A DNA stretch of 64,000 bases from Granulicatella elegans (GCF_020735385.1 NZ_CP085953.1:806001-870000); one strand, 5' to 3'; shown: positions 48,167 through 57,726, numbered from the stretch's first letter. Numbers and translations are program-made. Notes: generated by a model not told the origin, from the letters alone.

Positions 48167-48967
48167 ATGTTAGATAAATTGTTATTAGGACGCTATTTAC
48201 AAGGTGACTCTTTTGTTCATCAATTGGATCCTCGCACCAAATTTATTTCTACATTCGTGTTCATTATTATTATTTTCCTTGCGAATAATTGGTTAACTTA
48301 TTTAATTTTAGCAATCTTCACATGGGTAGCTTTATTAGCTTCTAAAATCCCAATGAAATTCTTTTGGAATGGTGTGAAACCACTATTGTGGGTCATTTTA
48401 TTTACTGTTGTATTGCAAATGTTGTTTACAACTGGTGGAGATGTTTATTTTGAATGGAGCTTTATTAAAGTTACTTCCTTTGGTGTTATTAATGCGATTT
48501 ATATTTTTTTACGTTTTGTATTGATTATTTTTATTTCTACATTGATGACATTAACAACACCCCCTTTACAAATTGCAGATGCGATGGAATCGATTATGAA
48601 ACCTTTAGGGAAAATTGGTGTTCCAGTTCATGAGATTGCATTAATGCTATCGATTGCTTTACGTTTTGTTCCTACATTAATGGATGAAGCTCAAAAGATT
48701 ATGAATGCACAACGTGCTCGTGGCGTAGATTTTGGAGAAGGTAATTTATTTGAACAAATGAAAGCTATTATTCCGATTTTAATTCCATTGTTTGTGAGTT
48801 CATTTAATCGGGCAGAAGATTTAGCGACTGCAATGGAAGCTAGAGGATATCAAGGTGGAACTGGTAGAACAAAATATCGTGTGCTAACATATGGTCAGAA
48901 AGATGGAGTAACAGCTCTTACACTTGTTGTTTTAACAATTGCTCTAGTTGTTTTTAGAGGACAGTAA
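48167..48967 (+). CDS. ecfT: ECF transporter transmembrane protein EcfT
   Basis: EcfT (266 residues) links the ATPases to the S components. It has about six membrane helices at the N-terminal part and the cytosolic coupling motifs with ARG signatures (NAQRARGVDFG and AMEARGYQGG), which contact EcfA1/A2. Starts immediately after the ecfA2 stop. In related genomes truA follows directly; here an ISL3 element lies between. Confidence 0.95.
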   Translation: MLDKLLLGRYLQGDSFVHQLDPRTKFISTFVFIIIIFLANNWLTYLILAIFTWVALLASKIPMKFFWNGVKPLLWVILFTVVLQMLFTTGGDVYFEWSFIKVTSFGVINAIYIFLRFVLIIFISTLMTLTTPPLQIADAMESIMKPLGKIGVPVHEIALMLSIALRFVPTLMDEAQKIMNAQRARGVDFGEGNLFEQMKAIIPILIPLFVSSFNRAEDLATAMEARGYQGGTGRTKYRVLTYGQKDGVTALTLVVLTIALVVFRGQ

Positions 48968-49244
48968 TGCATATGGAAAATGATTTAACACTATTAAGAT
49001 ATTTATTGAGAAAAATCTATCATGCAGAAACACGAATGAAGAAATTAAAAACGTGAATGCTGTTTGATTTTTTTAGCGAATGCAAATTTACATATTTCGA
49101 ATACAACTTGGGATTATATTTTCGTTTTGTGGTTAGATAATGTTGTCGTAGATTTTATGATTTATAAAAATGTATAAGAGATTTCGCGAAACTTTGATTC
49201 GCTAAAAGTAGTAGTTGTTCGCTTAATGAAACAACAATTGCATT
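48968..49244. other. Non-coding spacer between ecfT and the insertion sequence
   Basis: AT-rich sequence with only very short frames (one of 27 codons from 48973, no family). It may be old downstream sequence of ecfT now cut off from truA. No promoter or RNA gene is evident. Confidence 0.4.
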
Positions 49245-49296
49245 AAAGACTTTCCCGTAGTAGAAGAATGATTTTCTTGCTACGGGAAAGTCTTTT
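49245..49296. terminator. Strong palindromic terminator before the IS
   Basis: AAAGACTTTCCCGTAG (49245-49260) and CTACGGGAAAGTCTTT (49280-49295) pair perfectly. T runs on both strands make it bidirectional. It ends the ecf operon and shields the IS from outside transcription. Confidence 0.88.
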
Positions 49297-49412
49297 GGTT
49301 GTTCGACAAATCCTGTTGGTGAGAAATCACCGACAGGATTTTTTACATGCAAAAAAGAGAAATCCGAGTTATGATTAAGTCGACTAAAACAAATCAAAGG
49401 AGGATTTCTCTC

Positions 49413-50693
49413 ATGGACTATTGTATACGAAAATTACTAAGATTAACAGAAGAAAATTTTATTACGGATGAAAATTGGTTAGAAATCGTGACAGAAAACA
49501 ATGAAACAGTTCATAAAATTAATGGAACTTGGACAAGTGCTTGTACTTCTTGTCTATATTGTTCTAGCGAAAATGTGATGAAACATTCTCCTATGGAACA
49601 TAAAATTAGAATTCCACACCTATTTGGACATAAGACTATTTTAGACCTTAAAGTACAACGATTCATCTGTAAAGATTGTCATAAAACATGGGTTGCAGAT
49701 TGCCCTCTTGTTCCAAAAAATAGTAATATTTCTTATGATTTAGAGTGTCAAATTATGTTGTATTTAAAAGAAAACTTCTCTAGAAAAGCAATCGCTAAAC
49801 TCCTTTCAATTTCTGATAAGACTGTTGAAAGAGTGATGAAAAAGTTTAAAATAAAAACAATGCAGCAGTATCATTATTTACCTAAAGTGCTTTGTTTAGA
49901 TGAATTTAGAGGCGTTAAAACGCAACAAGGGAAAATGAATTTCATTTGTTTAGATGGAGAAAATCGCCAATTAATTGATATTTTGCCTGGTAGAACACTT
50001 CATGAAATGATTTCATTCTTTATGAAGTTTTCTCGTAAACAACGTTTAAAAGTAAGATATTTAGTGATGGATATGAATGCTTCTTATCAAAATCTTATTA
50101 AAACTGTATTTCCAAACGCTGTTATCGTAGTAGATCGATTCCATATCATTCAACATATGAATCGTAATTTTAATCAACTGCGCATTGTGATTATGAAGCA
50201 ATTCTCAGCGAAATCAACACAACAGAAGACATTGAAACGTTACTGGAAAGTACTCTTAAAGCCTAGTGATGAATTAGATGAAGAAAAATTAAGGTACAAT
50301 TATCACTTCAAAACCTATCTTACTCAAGCTCAATTGGTAGAAAAATTATTGAGTTTTGACGAAGTGTTATCAGATGCATATGATTTCATTCAAGAACTTA
50401 GAAAAGCCTATAAAAAGAAAAATTACGAGGCATTTATGACATGTATAAAGGAAATTCCAAAACAATTACCTTATGAATTTAAGAAGAAGTTTGAAGTGTT
50501 TAAACGTTTTAAGAATGGGATTTATCAAGCTTTTACGACAGGATATTCCAATGGAGCTATTGAAGGAACGAATAATCTCATTAAAGTAATTAAACGTGTT
50601 GCATATGGATATCGAAATTTTGAGAATATGAAATTAAGAATCAAGATTATTAAAGGTTGTTTCTTTACCCCGGTCAATAGAAAGTCATTATGA
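49413..50693 (+). CDS. ISL3-family transposase
   Basis: A 426-residue DDE transposase of normal ISL3 length. N-terminal zinc-binding region with CTSCLYC and CKDCHKTW, then a helix-turn-helix (SRKAIAKLLSISDKTVERVM), the catalytic Asp residues in VLCLDEF and LVMDMNASY, and the Glu in GAIEGTNN. No stop or frameshift, so it is probably active. The ATG at 49413 follows AAAGGAGG; an in-frame upstream ATG at 49347 is inside the IS end and less likely. Confidence 0.93.
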   Translation: MDYCIRKLLRLTEENFITDENWLEIVTENNETVHKINGTWTSACTSCLYCSSENVMKHSPMEHKIRIPHLFGHKTILDLKVQRFICKDCHKTWVADCPLVPKNSNISYDLECQIMLYLKENFSRKAIAKLLSISDKTVERVMKKFKIKTMQQYHYLPKVLCLDEFRGVKTQQGKMNFICLDGENRQLIDILPGRTLHEMISFFMKFSRKQRLKVRYLVMDMNASYQNLIKTVFPNAVIVVDRFHIIQHMNRNFNQLRIVIMKQFSAKSTQQKTLKRYWKVLLKPSDELDEEKLRYNYHFKTYLTQAQLVEKLLSFDEVLSDAYDFIQELRKAYKKKNYEAFMTCIKEIPKQLPYEFKKKFEVFKRFKNGIYQAFTTGYSNGAIEGTNNLIKVIKRVAYGYRNFENMKLRIKIIKGCFFTPVNRKSL

Positions 50694-50716
50694 GTTAAAA
50701 AAGTATGTATAGAGTC

Positions 50717-50843
50717 GTTTTAACTTGACAATGAGCCTCCATGGGCATGTTGAATTGGGGGAAGCGAAAAATAATATCAAATTTCACAGCCCCCAAACCG
50801 CTAATCGCGGATAACATGCCCCTGCTCATTATAAAGTTAAAAC
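50717..50843. repeat. 127-bp imperfect palindrome inside the IS
   Basis: Arms match as inverted repeats in order: GTTTTAACTT, AATGAGC, GGGCATGTT and TTGGGGG, with the complements on the right side ending AAGTTAAAAC. A side hairpin CCGC/GCGG lies near the right arm. It lies between the transposase gene and the right IS end and has no coding potential. Confidence 0.7.
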
Positions 50844-51006
50844 TAGATTTCGTTCATAGTTATGTTTGTGGTTGATTGTTAAATTAATTAAATCGTTAAT
50901 TTTCTTCCACCTTGTTCATTTAAAATTAAAGACTTAATTTGGTGTTAAATTTAATCCACCAACAGAATTTGTCGATGAGCCAGTCTTTTCCACTTTTTGA
51001 ACAGGG

Positions 51007-51018
51007 ATATGGTACAAT
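51007..51018 (+). promoter_or_regulatory. Likely own promoter of truA
   Basis: An extended -10 of the form TATGGTACAAT lies 30-40 bases before truA and outside the IS, so truA can be transcribed although the IS and terminators cut it off from the ecf operon. No clear -35 is present. Confidence 0.4.
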
Positions 51019-51049
51019 AAGACGAAGGAATTATGAAGGAGGAAATCGA

Positions 51050-51802
51050 GTGGGATTTCGTTATAAAGTCATTTTAAGTTATGATGGAACGAATTATGTA
51101 GGGTTTCAAGTGCAAGAAAATGGTAACAGTATTCAAGCAGAATTAAATAAAGCACTGAAAAAAATGACAAAGGGATTGTATATTCCGGTTTGTGGTTCCG
51201 GTAGAACAGATTCAGGAGTACATGCAAATGGACAAGTGATTCATTTTGACTATCCGACAAAAATTGAAGAACAAAATTTACAGCGAGCAATGAATAGTTT
51301 ATTGCCGGATGATATTTGTGCAAGAGAAGTGATGGCCGTTAGTGATGACTTTCATGCAAGGTATAGTGTGACGGGAAAACGATATATTTACCGAGTAAAT
51401 ATTCAAAAATTTGTCAACCCATTTAGTCGTTTATATACTCTTCATCATCCTTATAGAGTTAATGTGAATCAGATAAATGAAGCTTTACAAGTTGTTATCG
51501 GAGAACATGATTTTACAAGTTTTTGTTCTACAAAGACGGATAAGGAGTCGAAAGTTAGAAGTGTTACGAAGGCGGAAGTGGTAGAGCAAGATGGTGAATT
51601 AGTCTTCACGTTCGAAGGAAATGGATTTTTATACAATATGATTCGTATATTAGTGGGAACGAGTCTGCAAATCGGTGATGGATTAAGACCTGTTTCAGAT
51701 ATGAAAGAGATTTTGGTAGCAAGGGACCGACAAAAAGCAGGGCCAACAGCTCCTCCTCAAGGCTTGTATTTGGATGAAGTTTTCTATGAAGAAAAGGAAT
51801 AA
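51050..51802 (+). CDS. truA: tRNA pseudouridine(38-40) synthase TruA
   Basis: TruA makes pseudouridine at positions 38-40 in the anticodon arm. The 250-residue protein has the catalytic Asp in GSGRTDSGVHA (about residue 53). The GTG at 51050 gives MGFRYKVILSYDGTNY, 7 bases after AAGGAGG; the longer in-frame start near 50939 lies in the IS and is rejected. It normally ends the ecfA1-ecfA2-ecfT-truA cluster. Confidence 0.95.
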   Translation: MGFRYKVILSYDGTNYVGFQVQENGNSIQAELNKALKKMTKGLYIPVCGSGRTDSGVHANGQVIHFDYPTKIEEQNLQRAMNSLLPDDICAREVMAVSDDFHARYSVTGKRYIYRVNIQKFVNPFSRLYTLHHPYRVNVNQINEALQVVIGEHDFTSFCSTKTDKESKVRSVTKAEVVEQDGELVFTFEGNGFLYNMIRILVGTSLQIGDGLRPVSDMKEILVARDRQKAGPTAPPQGLYLDEVFYEEKE

Positions 51803-51821
51803 TGCAGTTTTATCAAGAGTA

Positions 51822-51830
51822 TGTTACAAT
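51822..51830 (+). promoter_or_regulatory. Extended -10 promoter before the aminopeptidase gene
   Basis: TGTTACAAT at 51822-51830 followed by AGAAA, the same pattern as before the OYE gene. Confidence 0.45.
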
Positions 51831-51861
51831 AGAAACGGATTTAATTTAAAGGAGAGATTCG

Positions 51862-53106
51862 ATGGTATTAGAAAATTTTGATGTAAATTTACAAAAATAT
51901 GCAAAATTGCTAGTGTCTACAGGGATTAATGTTCAACCAGGACATACGGTAGTCATTTATGTGGAAGTGGAACAAGCTGCATTTGCACGCTTATTAGTAA
52001 AAGAAGCCTATCAATTAGGAGCAAGCGAAGTTATCGTTCAATGGAGTGATGATGAAATTAACCGTGACCGTTTATTATATGCTGCTGAAGAGCGTATTAC
52101 GACTGTTCCAGAATATAAAGTACAAGAAATGCACTATTTATTAGACCATAAAGCAAGTCGTTTAAGCATTGTCTCTAAAGATCCAGATGCTTTAAATGGA
52201 GTAGATACAAGTCGTCTTGCAAAATCAATGAAAGCTACAAGTGTTGCGTTAAAACCAATGCGTGTTGCAACTCAATCGAATAAAGTAAGCTGGACAGTAG
52301 CAGCTGCAGCAGGTAGCGCATGGGCTAAAAAAGTATTCCCAGAAGCAACATCAACTGAAGAAGCTGTGGATTTGTTATGGAATCAAATCTTTACAACTTG
52401 CCGAGTATATGCAGATGATCCAGTTGCAGCTTGGAAAGAACATGAAGAAAAATTAGATAAAAAAGCAGCTGTTCTAAATAAAGAACAATTTGCTAAATTA
52501 CACTACACTGCACCAGGAACTGACTTAACTCTTGGAATGCCTAAAAACCATGTTTGGGAAAGTGCTGGAAGCTACAATGCACAAGGGGAGCACTTTATTG
52601 CGAATATGCCAACAGAAGAAGTATTCTCAGCTCCAGATTACCGTGTAGCAGATGGTTATGTAACAAGTACAAAACCATTAAGTTATAACGGAACTATTAT
52701 CGAAGGAATTAAAGTTACTTTTAAAGATGGTCAAATCGTAGAAGTTTCTGCTGAAAAAGGCGATCAAGTAATGAAAGATTTAGTATTCGAAAATATGGGG
52801 GCTCGTGGATTAGGAGAAGTTGCCTTAGTAAGCGACCCTTCTCCAATTTCTCAATCAGGGATTACATTCTTTAATACATTATATGATGAAAATGCTTCAA
52901 ACCACTTAGCAATTGGTTCAGCTTATGCGACAAGTGTTAAAGGTGGAGAAAAATTTGAAACTGAAGAAGAATTAGCTGCAGCCGGATTAAATCGTTCAGA
53001 CGTTCATGTGGACTTCATGATTGGTGGTCCAAATATGAATGTTGATGGTATTCGTGAAGATGGAACAGTTGTACCAATCTTCCGTAATGGAGACTGGGCG
53101 ATTTAA
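51862..53106 (+). CDS. M29-family aminopeptidase (PepS/AmpS-like)
   Basis: A 414-residue metallo-aminopeptidase of family M29, like PepS of streptococci, cleaving N-terminal residues (often Arg or aromatic) from peptides in the cytosol. Visible metal-ligand regions include ENMGARGLGEVALVSDPSPIS, FFNTLYDENASNHLAIG and DVHVDFMIGGP near the C-terminus. AAAGGAGAGATTCG precedes ATG. It stands alone behind its own promoter. Confidence 0.93.
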   Translation: MVLENFDVNLQKYAKLLVSTGINVQPGHTVVIYVEVEQAAFARLLVKEAYQLGASEVIVQWSDDEINRDRLLYAAEERITTVPEYKVQEMHYLLDHKASRLSIVSKDPDALNGVDTSRLAKSMKATSVALKPMRVATQSNKVSWTVAAAAGSAWAKKVFPEATSTEEAVDLLWNQIFTTCRVYADDPVAAWKEHEEKLDKKAAVLNKEQFAKLHYTAPGTDLTLGMPKNHVWESAGSYNAQGEHFIANMPTEEVFSAPDYRVADGYVTSTKPLSYNGTIIEGIKVTFKDGQIVEVSAEKGDQVMKDLVFENMGARGLGEVALVSDPSPISQSGITFFNTLYDENASNHLAIGSAYATSVKGGEKFETEEELAAAGLNRSDVHVDFMIGGPNMNVDGIREDGTVVPIFRNGDWAI

Positions 53107-53188
53107 TGACATTGAAAGCATCCTATCCATTGTTAACCTCAGATGGATGGGATGTTTTTTTATGTAACAAACGAAGGGAGTTGAAAGT

Positions 53189-53923
53189 ATGACTCGACAA
53201 AGAAAATGGTTTTATGGAATTTTTGGAGCGTTATTTGCACTGATTTTATTATTTTATGGCTTGATTCTCATGTTTACTTATCGTGGAACTCCTGAAGCAA
53301 TGGAGAAGTGGAATAAGCATTCATATGTGAAAAAGAATCAGTATTATCGATTTGAAGCAAAGGGAGAAGAACAAGCGAACCTATTATTCTATACAGGAGC
53401 TTTAGTAGAACCTCAAGCGTATGTTGGAATAGCAGAAGGGTTAGCACAAAATGGCATTACGACTTATGTCATTGAATCTTCATTAAACTTACCCATTTTT
53501 GAAATGGGAACAATGGAGACGATTGTAAAAGAAGAAAAGTTGGATAAAGTTTATGTAGCAGGACATTCCTTAGGAGGAGTTGTTGCGAGTTTAGATGCAT
53601 TAAAGTTACAAAAAGAAAATCATTTAGCAGGAGTGATTTTATTAGCTAGTTATCCAGATAAAAGTGTTGATTTCAGTAGTAGTCATATTCCAGTTTTATC
53701 GATTGTAGCCAGTCATGATAAAATTTTGAAATGGGAAAAATATGAAGCTAGCAAGTCTCGTTTGCCTAAGACTAGTGAAGAACTCATGATTGAAGGTGGA
53801 AATCATAGCGGCTTTGGAATGTATGGCGAACAAAAAGGAGATGGTGCTCGCTCGATTTCAAATGAAGAACAACAACAGAAAGTGATTGAAAAAATGACGG
53901 AATTTATGAGAAAAGCAAAATAG
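53189..53923 (+). CDS. Membrane-anchored alpha/beta hydrolase
   Basis: A 244-residue protein with an N-terminal hydrophobic anchor (about 7-29: WFYGIFGALFALILLFYGLI) and no signal-peptidase site, so the domain probably faces outside. The nucleophile elbow GHSLGG (Ser near 128), SHDK for the acid loop and a His in GGNHSGFG complete a catalytic triad. It matches the alpha/beta-hydrolase proteins common in Lactobacillales; the substrate is unknown. AAGGGAGTTGAAAG precedes ATG. Confidence 0.85.
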   Translation: MTRQRKWFYGIFGALFALILLFYGLILMFTYRGTPEAMEKWNKHSYVKKNQYYRFEAKGEEQANLLFYTGALVEPQAYVGIAEGLAQNGITTYVIESSLNLPIFEMGTMETIVKEEKLDKVYVAGHSLGGVVASLDALKLQKENHLAGVILLASYPDKSVDFSSSHIPVLSIVASHDKILKWEKYEASKSRLPKTSEELMIEGGNHSGFGMYGEQKGDGARSISNEEQQQKVIEKMTEFMRKAK

Positions 53924-53988
53924 TTGGCTGATTACAATTAGAATTTTAAAGAAAAAGCATTAAAGTCATAGCAATTTTACTGAAAAAG

Positions 53989-53997
53989 TTTTACAAT
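53989..53997 (+). promoter_or_regulatory. gltX promoter -10
   Basis: TTTTACAAT with AGAAAC after it, 38 bases before gltX; same pattern as other promoters here. No T-box is present. Confidence 0.4.
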
Positions 53998-54034
53998 AGA
54001 AACGATAGACAAATTAGAAGGGAAGTTATTTAAA

Positions 54035-55513
54035 ATGGCAGATAAAGTGCGTGTACGTTATGCACCAAGTCCAACAGGGCATTTGCATATTGGTAATGCA
54101 AGAACAGCTCTATTTAATTATTTATTCGCAAGACATTACGGTGGAGAATTTATTATTCGTATTGAAGATACTGACCGTAAGAGAAATATTGCTCATGGAG
54201 AAGAAAGTCAATTAGAAAACTTAACTTGGTTAGGAATTGACTGGGATGAAGGTCCAGATAAATCAAAAAATGTTGGCCCATATCGTCAATCAGAACGTGA
54301 ACATATTTATAATCCATTAATTGAACAATTAATTGCTGAAGATAAAGCTTATAAATGCTACATGACTGAAGAAGAGTTAGAAGCAGAACGTGAAGCACAA
54401 CGTGCAAATGGAGAAATGCCACACTATAGTGGTCAACATGCTCATTTAACACAAGAACAACGTGATGCTTTTGAAGCAGAAGGACGTACTCCAGTTGTTC
54501 GTTTCAGAGTTCCTCAAAATAGAACGTATACTTTTGATGATATTGTTAAAGGTGAAATTACTTTTGAATCTGGTAGTGTAGGTGGCGACTTTGTTATTTT
54601 AAAACGTGATGGTATGCCAACATATAACTTTGCAGTAGCAGTGGATGATCACTTTATGGAGATTACTCATGTATTACGTGGGGATGACCATATTGCTAAT
54701 ACTCCTAAACAAATGATGGTTTATGAAGCTTTTGGATGGGATACTCCTAGATTTGGTCATATGACATTAATTATTAATACAGAAACTGGTAAAAAATTAT
54801 CAAAACGTGATGAGTCTATTTTACAATTTATTGAACAATATAAAGATTTAGGCTATTTACCAGAAGCAATGTTCAACTTCATTACTTTATTAGGATGGTC
54901 TCCACAAGGGGAAGATGAAATTTTCTCAAGAGAAGAATTTATTCAAATTTTTGATGAAAAACGTCTTGGAAAATCTCCAGCAGCATTCGATCCTAAGAAA
55001 TTAGAATGGATTAACAACACTTATGTGAAGAAAACTCCATTAGAAGAAGTTGCACCATTAGCAATTCACCAATTACAATTAGCAGGTTTATTACCTGAAA
55101 CATTGAGTGAAGAGCAACAAGTTTGGGCGAATAAATTAGTAGCGTTATATCATGATCAAATGAGTTACATGAATGAGATTGTTTCTATTTCAAGTTTATT
55201 CTTCCAAAAAGACTTCGTTGTAGAAAATGATGAAGCAAGAGAAGTGCTTCAAGGTGAAACTGTACCGACTGTACTTCATGCATTTAAGGCTCAATTAGAA
55301 GCTTTAGAAGTGTTTGATGAAGCTAGTGTGATGGCAGCGATTAAGGCTGTTCAAAAAGAAACTGGTGTAAAAGGTAAGAATTTATTTATGCCAATTCGTG
55401 TGGCAACAAGTGGTCAAACTCATGGCCCTTCTTTAGGTCAAACGATTGAATTATTAGGGAAAGAACGTAGCCTTGTACATTTAAACGAAGCGTTGGCTTT
55501 AATCCAAGCTTAG
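54035..55513 (+). CDS. gltX: Glutamate--tRNA ligase
   Basis: Class I aminoacyl-tRNA synthetase, 492 residues, probably nondiscriminating (charging tRNA-Glu and tRNA-Gln) as in most Firmicutes. HIGH-type motif [10 protein letters not shown] (about 12-21) and KMSKS-type KKLSKRDE (about 253). AAGGGAAGTTATTT precedes ATG. cysE-cysS, which often follows gltX in Bacillales, is absent; a complex hairpin follows instead. Confidence 0.97.
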   Translation: MADKVRVRYAPSPTGHLHIGNARTALFNYLFARHYGGEFIIRIEDTDRKRNIAHGEESQLENLTWLGIDWDEGPDKSKNVGPYRQSEREHIYNPLIEQLIAEDKAYKCYMTEEELEAEREAQRANGEMPHYSGQHAHLTQEQRDAFEAEGRTPVVRFRVPQNRTYTFDDIVKGEITFESGSVGGDFVILKRDGMPTYNFAVAVDDHFMEITHVLRGDDHIANTPKQMMVYEAFGWDTPRFGHMTLIINTETGKKLSKRDESILQFIEQYKDLGYLPEAMFNFITLLGWSPQGEDEIFSREEFIQIFDEKRLGKSPAAFDPKKLEWINNTYVKKTPLEEVAPLAIHQLQLAGLLPETLSEEQQVWANKLVALYHDQMSYMNEIVSISSLFFQKDFVVENDEAREVLQGETVPTVLHAFKAQLEALEVFDEASVMAAIKAVQKETGVKGKNLFMPIRVATSGQTHGPSLGQTIELLGKERSLVHLNEALALIQA

Positions 55514-55525
55514 ATATTGCGAATT

Positions 55526-55612
55526 AGACTTCCTGTGATAGTAGCATTAGGACGCCAGCAGCCCTAGCGGTCTCATGGCTATGCCCATACTACTATAGGA
55601 AGTCTTTTTTTA
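55526..55612 (+). repeat. Complex hairpin element, copy B (gltX terminator)
   Basis: AGACTTCCT...ATAGTAG (55526 on) pairs with CTACTATAGGAAGTCT (to 55605), followed by eight T. Between the arms are GACGCCAGCAG and GTCTCATG, which recur in copy A (9756-9848), although the terminator stem does not need them. Confidence 0.65.
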
Positions 55613-55706
55613 TAATGAAAATATCAGAGTGTGGATTGAAAATAATAGTTTGTTTTCAAAAAGATTATGATATAATCAGTCCATTGAAAAGAAAGGGGGA
55701 ATGAAT

Positions 55707-56768
55707 ATGGATACAAATAAAACTTATTCAGCAAAAGAGTTTACAATGACCGTATTAAATGCATTAGCATTAGGGGTAGTTGTAACTTTAATTCCTGGTG
55801 CGATTTTAGGTGAATTAACAAAAGCGTTATTACCAGTATTTCCACAAGGACAATTAATTATTCAAGCAACTCAAGTCGCTAATACGATGATGGGTGCTAT
55901 TATTGGTTTAATGGTAGGACATTTCTTTAAATTTACTCCGATTCAATCAGGAGCCATTGCTTTAGCAACTGTTTTTGCAGGAGGTGCGCCAGGCTTTAAT
56001 CCGGATGTTAAAGGTATGGTGTTCTCTGGTACTGGGGATATTATTACAATGGGAGTAACAGCAGCATTAGCAGCTGGATTTATTTTATGGATTGGAGATA
56101 AAGCAAAAGCTTATTCGATTATTGTGATTCCAACAGTTACATTAGTCGTTATTGGTGGGATTGGAAGACTTTCGCAACCATACATTGTTAAAATTACAGC
56201 ATTAATTGGTCAAGGAGTGGAATTCTTATTAACCTTACAACCAATTATTATGTGTATGTTAATTGCGATGACTTTCTGTATTTTAATTGTGTCACCATTT
56301 ACAACAGTAGGGATTAGCTTAGCAATTGGATTGTCAGGCATTGGTTCTGGTGCGGCGAACTTAGGAATCTGTGCGGCAGGTTTTGGTTTAGCAGTTGCAG
56401 GATTAAAAGTTAATTCAGTAGGAACTTGTATTGCACACTTTATTGGATCTCCTAAAATGTCAATGGCAAATGTGATTGCAAAACCTAAAATTTTATTGCC
56501 AATGTTATGTTCTTCAGCATTATTAGGTGTTTTAGCAACAGTCTTTTCCATTCAAGGAACTCCTGCTAGTGCCGGGTTTGGATTTAGTGGTTTAGTAGGT
56601 CCAATTTATGCTTTAAACTTAATGGAAAATGGATGGACAGCAGGAAATATTCTATTAGTAGCAATTGTTTTCGTAGTTGCACCAATTATTTTCAACATTA
56701 TTTTTATCCATGTGTTCGAAAAAGTGGTACAATGGATTCAACCAGAAGATTATAAAGTAACGGTATAA
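55707..56768 (+). CDS. EIIC_2-family (PfoR-like) membrane transporter
   Basis: A 353-residue membrane protein with about nine hydrophobic segments, matching the PTS EIIC_2 family (PfoR-like proteins). Typical features are GAPGFNPDVKGMVFSGTGD and NSVGTCIAHFIGSPKMSMANV. No IIA or IIB gene is near, so it may not be sugar-phosphorylating. The ATG at 55707 stands 7 bases after AAAGGGGG; ATG at 55701 is two codons earlier. Coupled to the ketopantoate-reductase gene 15 bases downstream. Substrate unknown. Confidence 0.85.
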   Translation: MDTNKTYSAKEFTMTVLNALALGVVVTLIPGAILGELTKALLPVFPQGQLIIQATQVANTMMGAIIGLMVGHFFKFTPIQSGAIALATVFAGGAPGFNPDVKGMVFSGTGDIITMGVTAALAAGFILWIGDKAKAYSIIVIPTVTLVVIGGIGRLSQPYIVKITALIGQGVEFLLTLQPIIMCMLIAMTFCILIVSPFTTVGISLAIGLSGIGSGAANLGICAAGFGLAVAGLKVNSVGTCIAHFIGSPKMSMANVIAKPKILLPMLCSSALLGVLATVFSIQGTPASAGFGFSGLVGPIYALNLMENGWTAGNILLVAIVFVVAPIIFNIIFIHVFEKVVQWIQPEDYKVTV

Positions 56769-56783
56769 TAAGGAGGAATTATA

Positions 56784-57713
56784 ATGAAAATTGCAATTGC
56801 AGGTGCTGGAGCAATGGGATGTCGCTTTGGTTATATGTTAACAAAAGCAGGACAAGAAGTTGTTTTAATCGATGAATGGCCAGCGCATATTGAAGCAATT
56901 CGTACAAATGGATTACAAGTAGTAGATGGAAATACAACAGATACATTACAAATCCCAATCTACAGACCTGAAGAAGTTCATGAAGAAGTAGATGTGGTTA
57001 TCGCATTTACAAAATCAATGAAATTAGGAGAAATGCTTGAAAAAATCAAAGCAATTATTCATGAAGATACAAAAGTAGTATGTTTATTAAATGGTTTAGG
57101 TCATGAATATACAATGGAAAAATATGTTCCACGTAAAAACATTATTATGGGTGTAACGATTTGGACAGCAGGAATTAATGCGCCAGGTGTGGCTCGTTTA
57201 GGTGGAACAGGTACTGTTGAAATTCAAGCAGTAGAAGAAGCGAGCGGTCGTGCGATTGCAGAAGAATTAGTCGCTGTTATGAATCAAGGGGGATTAAATG
57301 CTAGTTATAGTGAAGATGTTTTATTCTCAATTTGGAGAAAAGCATGTGTAAATGGAACAATGAATGCAACATGTGCGATTTTAGATGCGAATATTGGAGA
57401 AGTATTTGATACAACTACAGCAGAAGCAGTTGTTGAGCAAATTATTCATGAGTTTGTGGAAGTGGCACATCATGAAGGTGTGAAAATTGACGCAGCTGAA
57501 ATGAAAAACTATGTTTATACTGCGTCAAACAAAGTTCGTGCACACTATCCATCAATGCACCAAGATTTAATGCAAAATCATCGCTTTACTGAGATTGATT
57601 ACTTAAATGGATTTGTTGCGAAACGCGGACTAGAGTATGGAATTCCAACTCCATATTGTGCTATGATTACACAATTAATTCATGCAAAAGAACAAATTTT
57701 AAAAGTACAATAA
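56784..57713 (+). CDS. 2-dehydropantoate 2-reductase (ApbA/PanE family)
   Basis: A 309-residue NADPH-dependent reductase. The N-terminal nucleotide-binding motif GAGAMGCRFGYML (about 7-19) and the C-terminal dehydrogenase domain with the conserved lysine region SIWRKACVNGTMNA (about Lys190) are typical. PanE makes pantoate for coenzyme A, but lactic-acid-bacterial members also reduce branched 2-oxo acids to hydroxy acids, so the substrate is open. No panB, panC or coaA gene is nearby. A strong terminator follows. Confidence 0.9.
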   Translation: MKIAIAGAGAMGCRFGYMLTKAGQEVVLIDEWPAHIEAIRTNGLQVVDGNTTDTLQIPIYRPEEVHEEVDVVIAFTKSMKLGEMLEKIKAIIHEDTKVVCLLNGLGHEYTMEKYVPRKNIIMGVTIWTAGINAPGVARLGGTGTVEIQAVEEASGRAIAEELVAVMNQGGLNASYSEDVLFSIWRKACVNGTMNATCAILDANIGEVFDTTTAEAVVEQIIHEFVEVAHHEGVKIDAAEMKNYVYTASNKVRAHYPSMHQDLMQNHRFTEIDYLNGFVAKRGLEYGIPTPYCAMITQLIHAKEQILKVQ

Positions 57714-57726
57714 AAGGAATTTTGAG

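Larger units (their letters stand above)
49303..50975 (+). mobile_element. ISL3-family insertion sequence
   Basis: About 1.67 kb bounded by 19-bp inverted repeats, TCGACAAATCCTGTTGGTG (49303-49321) and its reverse complement at 50957-50975 with one mismatch (18/19). It carries one intact transposase gene and a 127-bp palindrome after it. The 8 bases next to the two ends do not match, so no target duplication is seen and the exact tips may lie a little further out. It lies between ecfT and truA. Confidence 0.82.

Noticed and set aside
49295-50983. 8-bp target duplication around the ISL3 element
   Set aside because: The 8 bases next to each terminal repeat (TTGGTTGT and TGAGCCAG) do not match.
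50939-51049. 37-codon N-terminal extension of truA
   Set aside because: It overlaps the IS end; the GTG at 51050 has the ribosome binding site and family start.
53924-54034. T-box before gltX
   Set aside because: The gap is only 111 bases and has no T-box motif or terminator.
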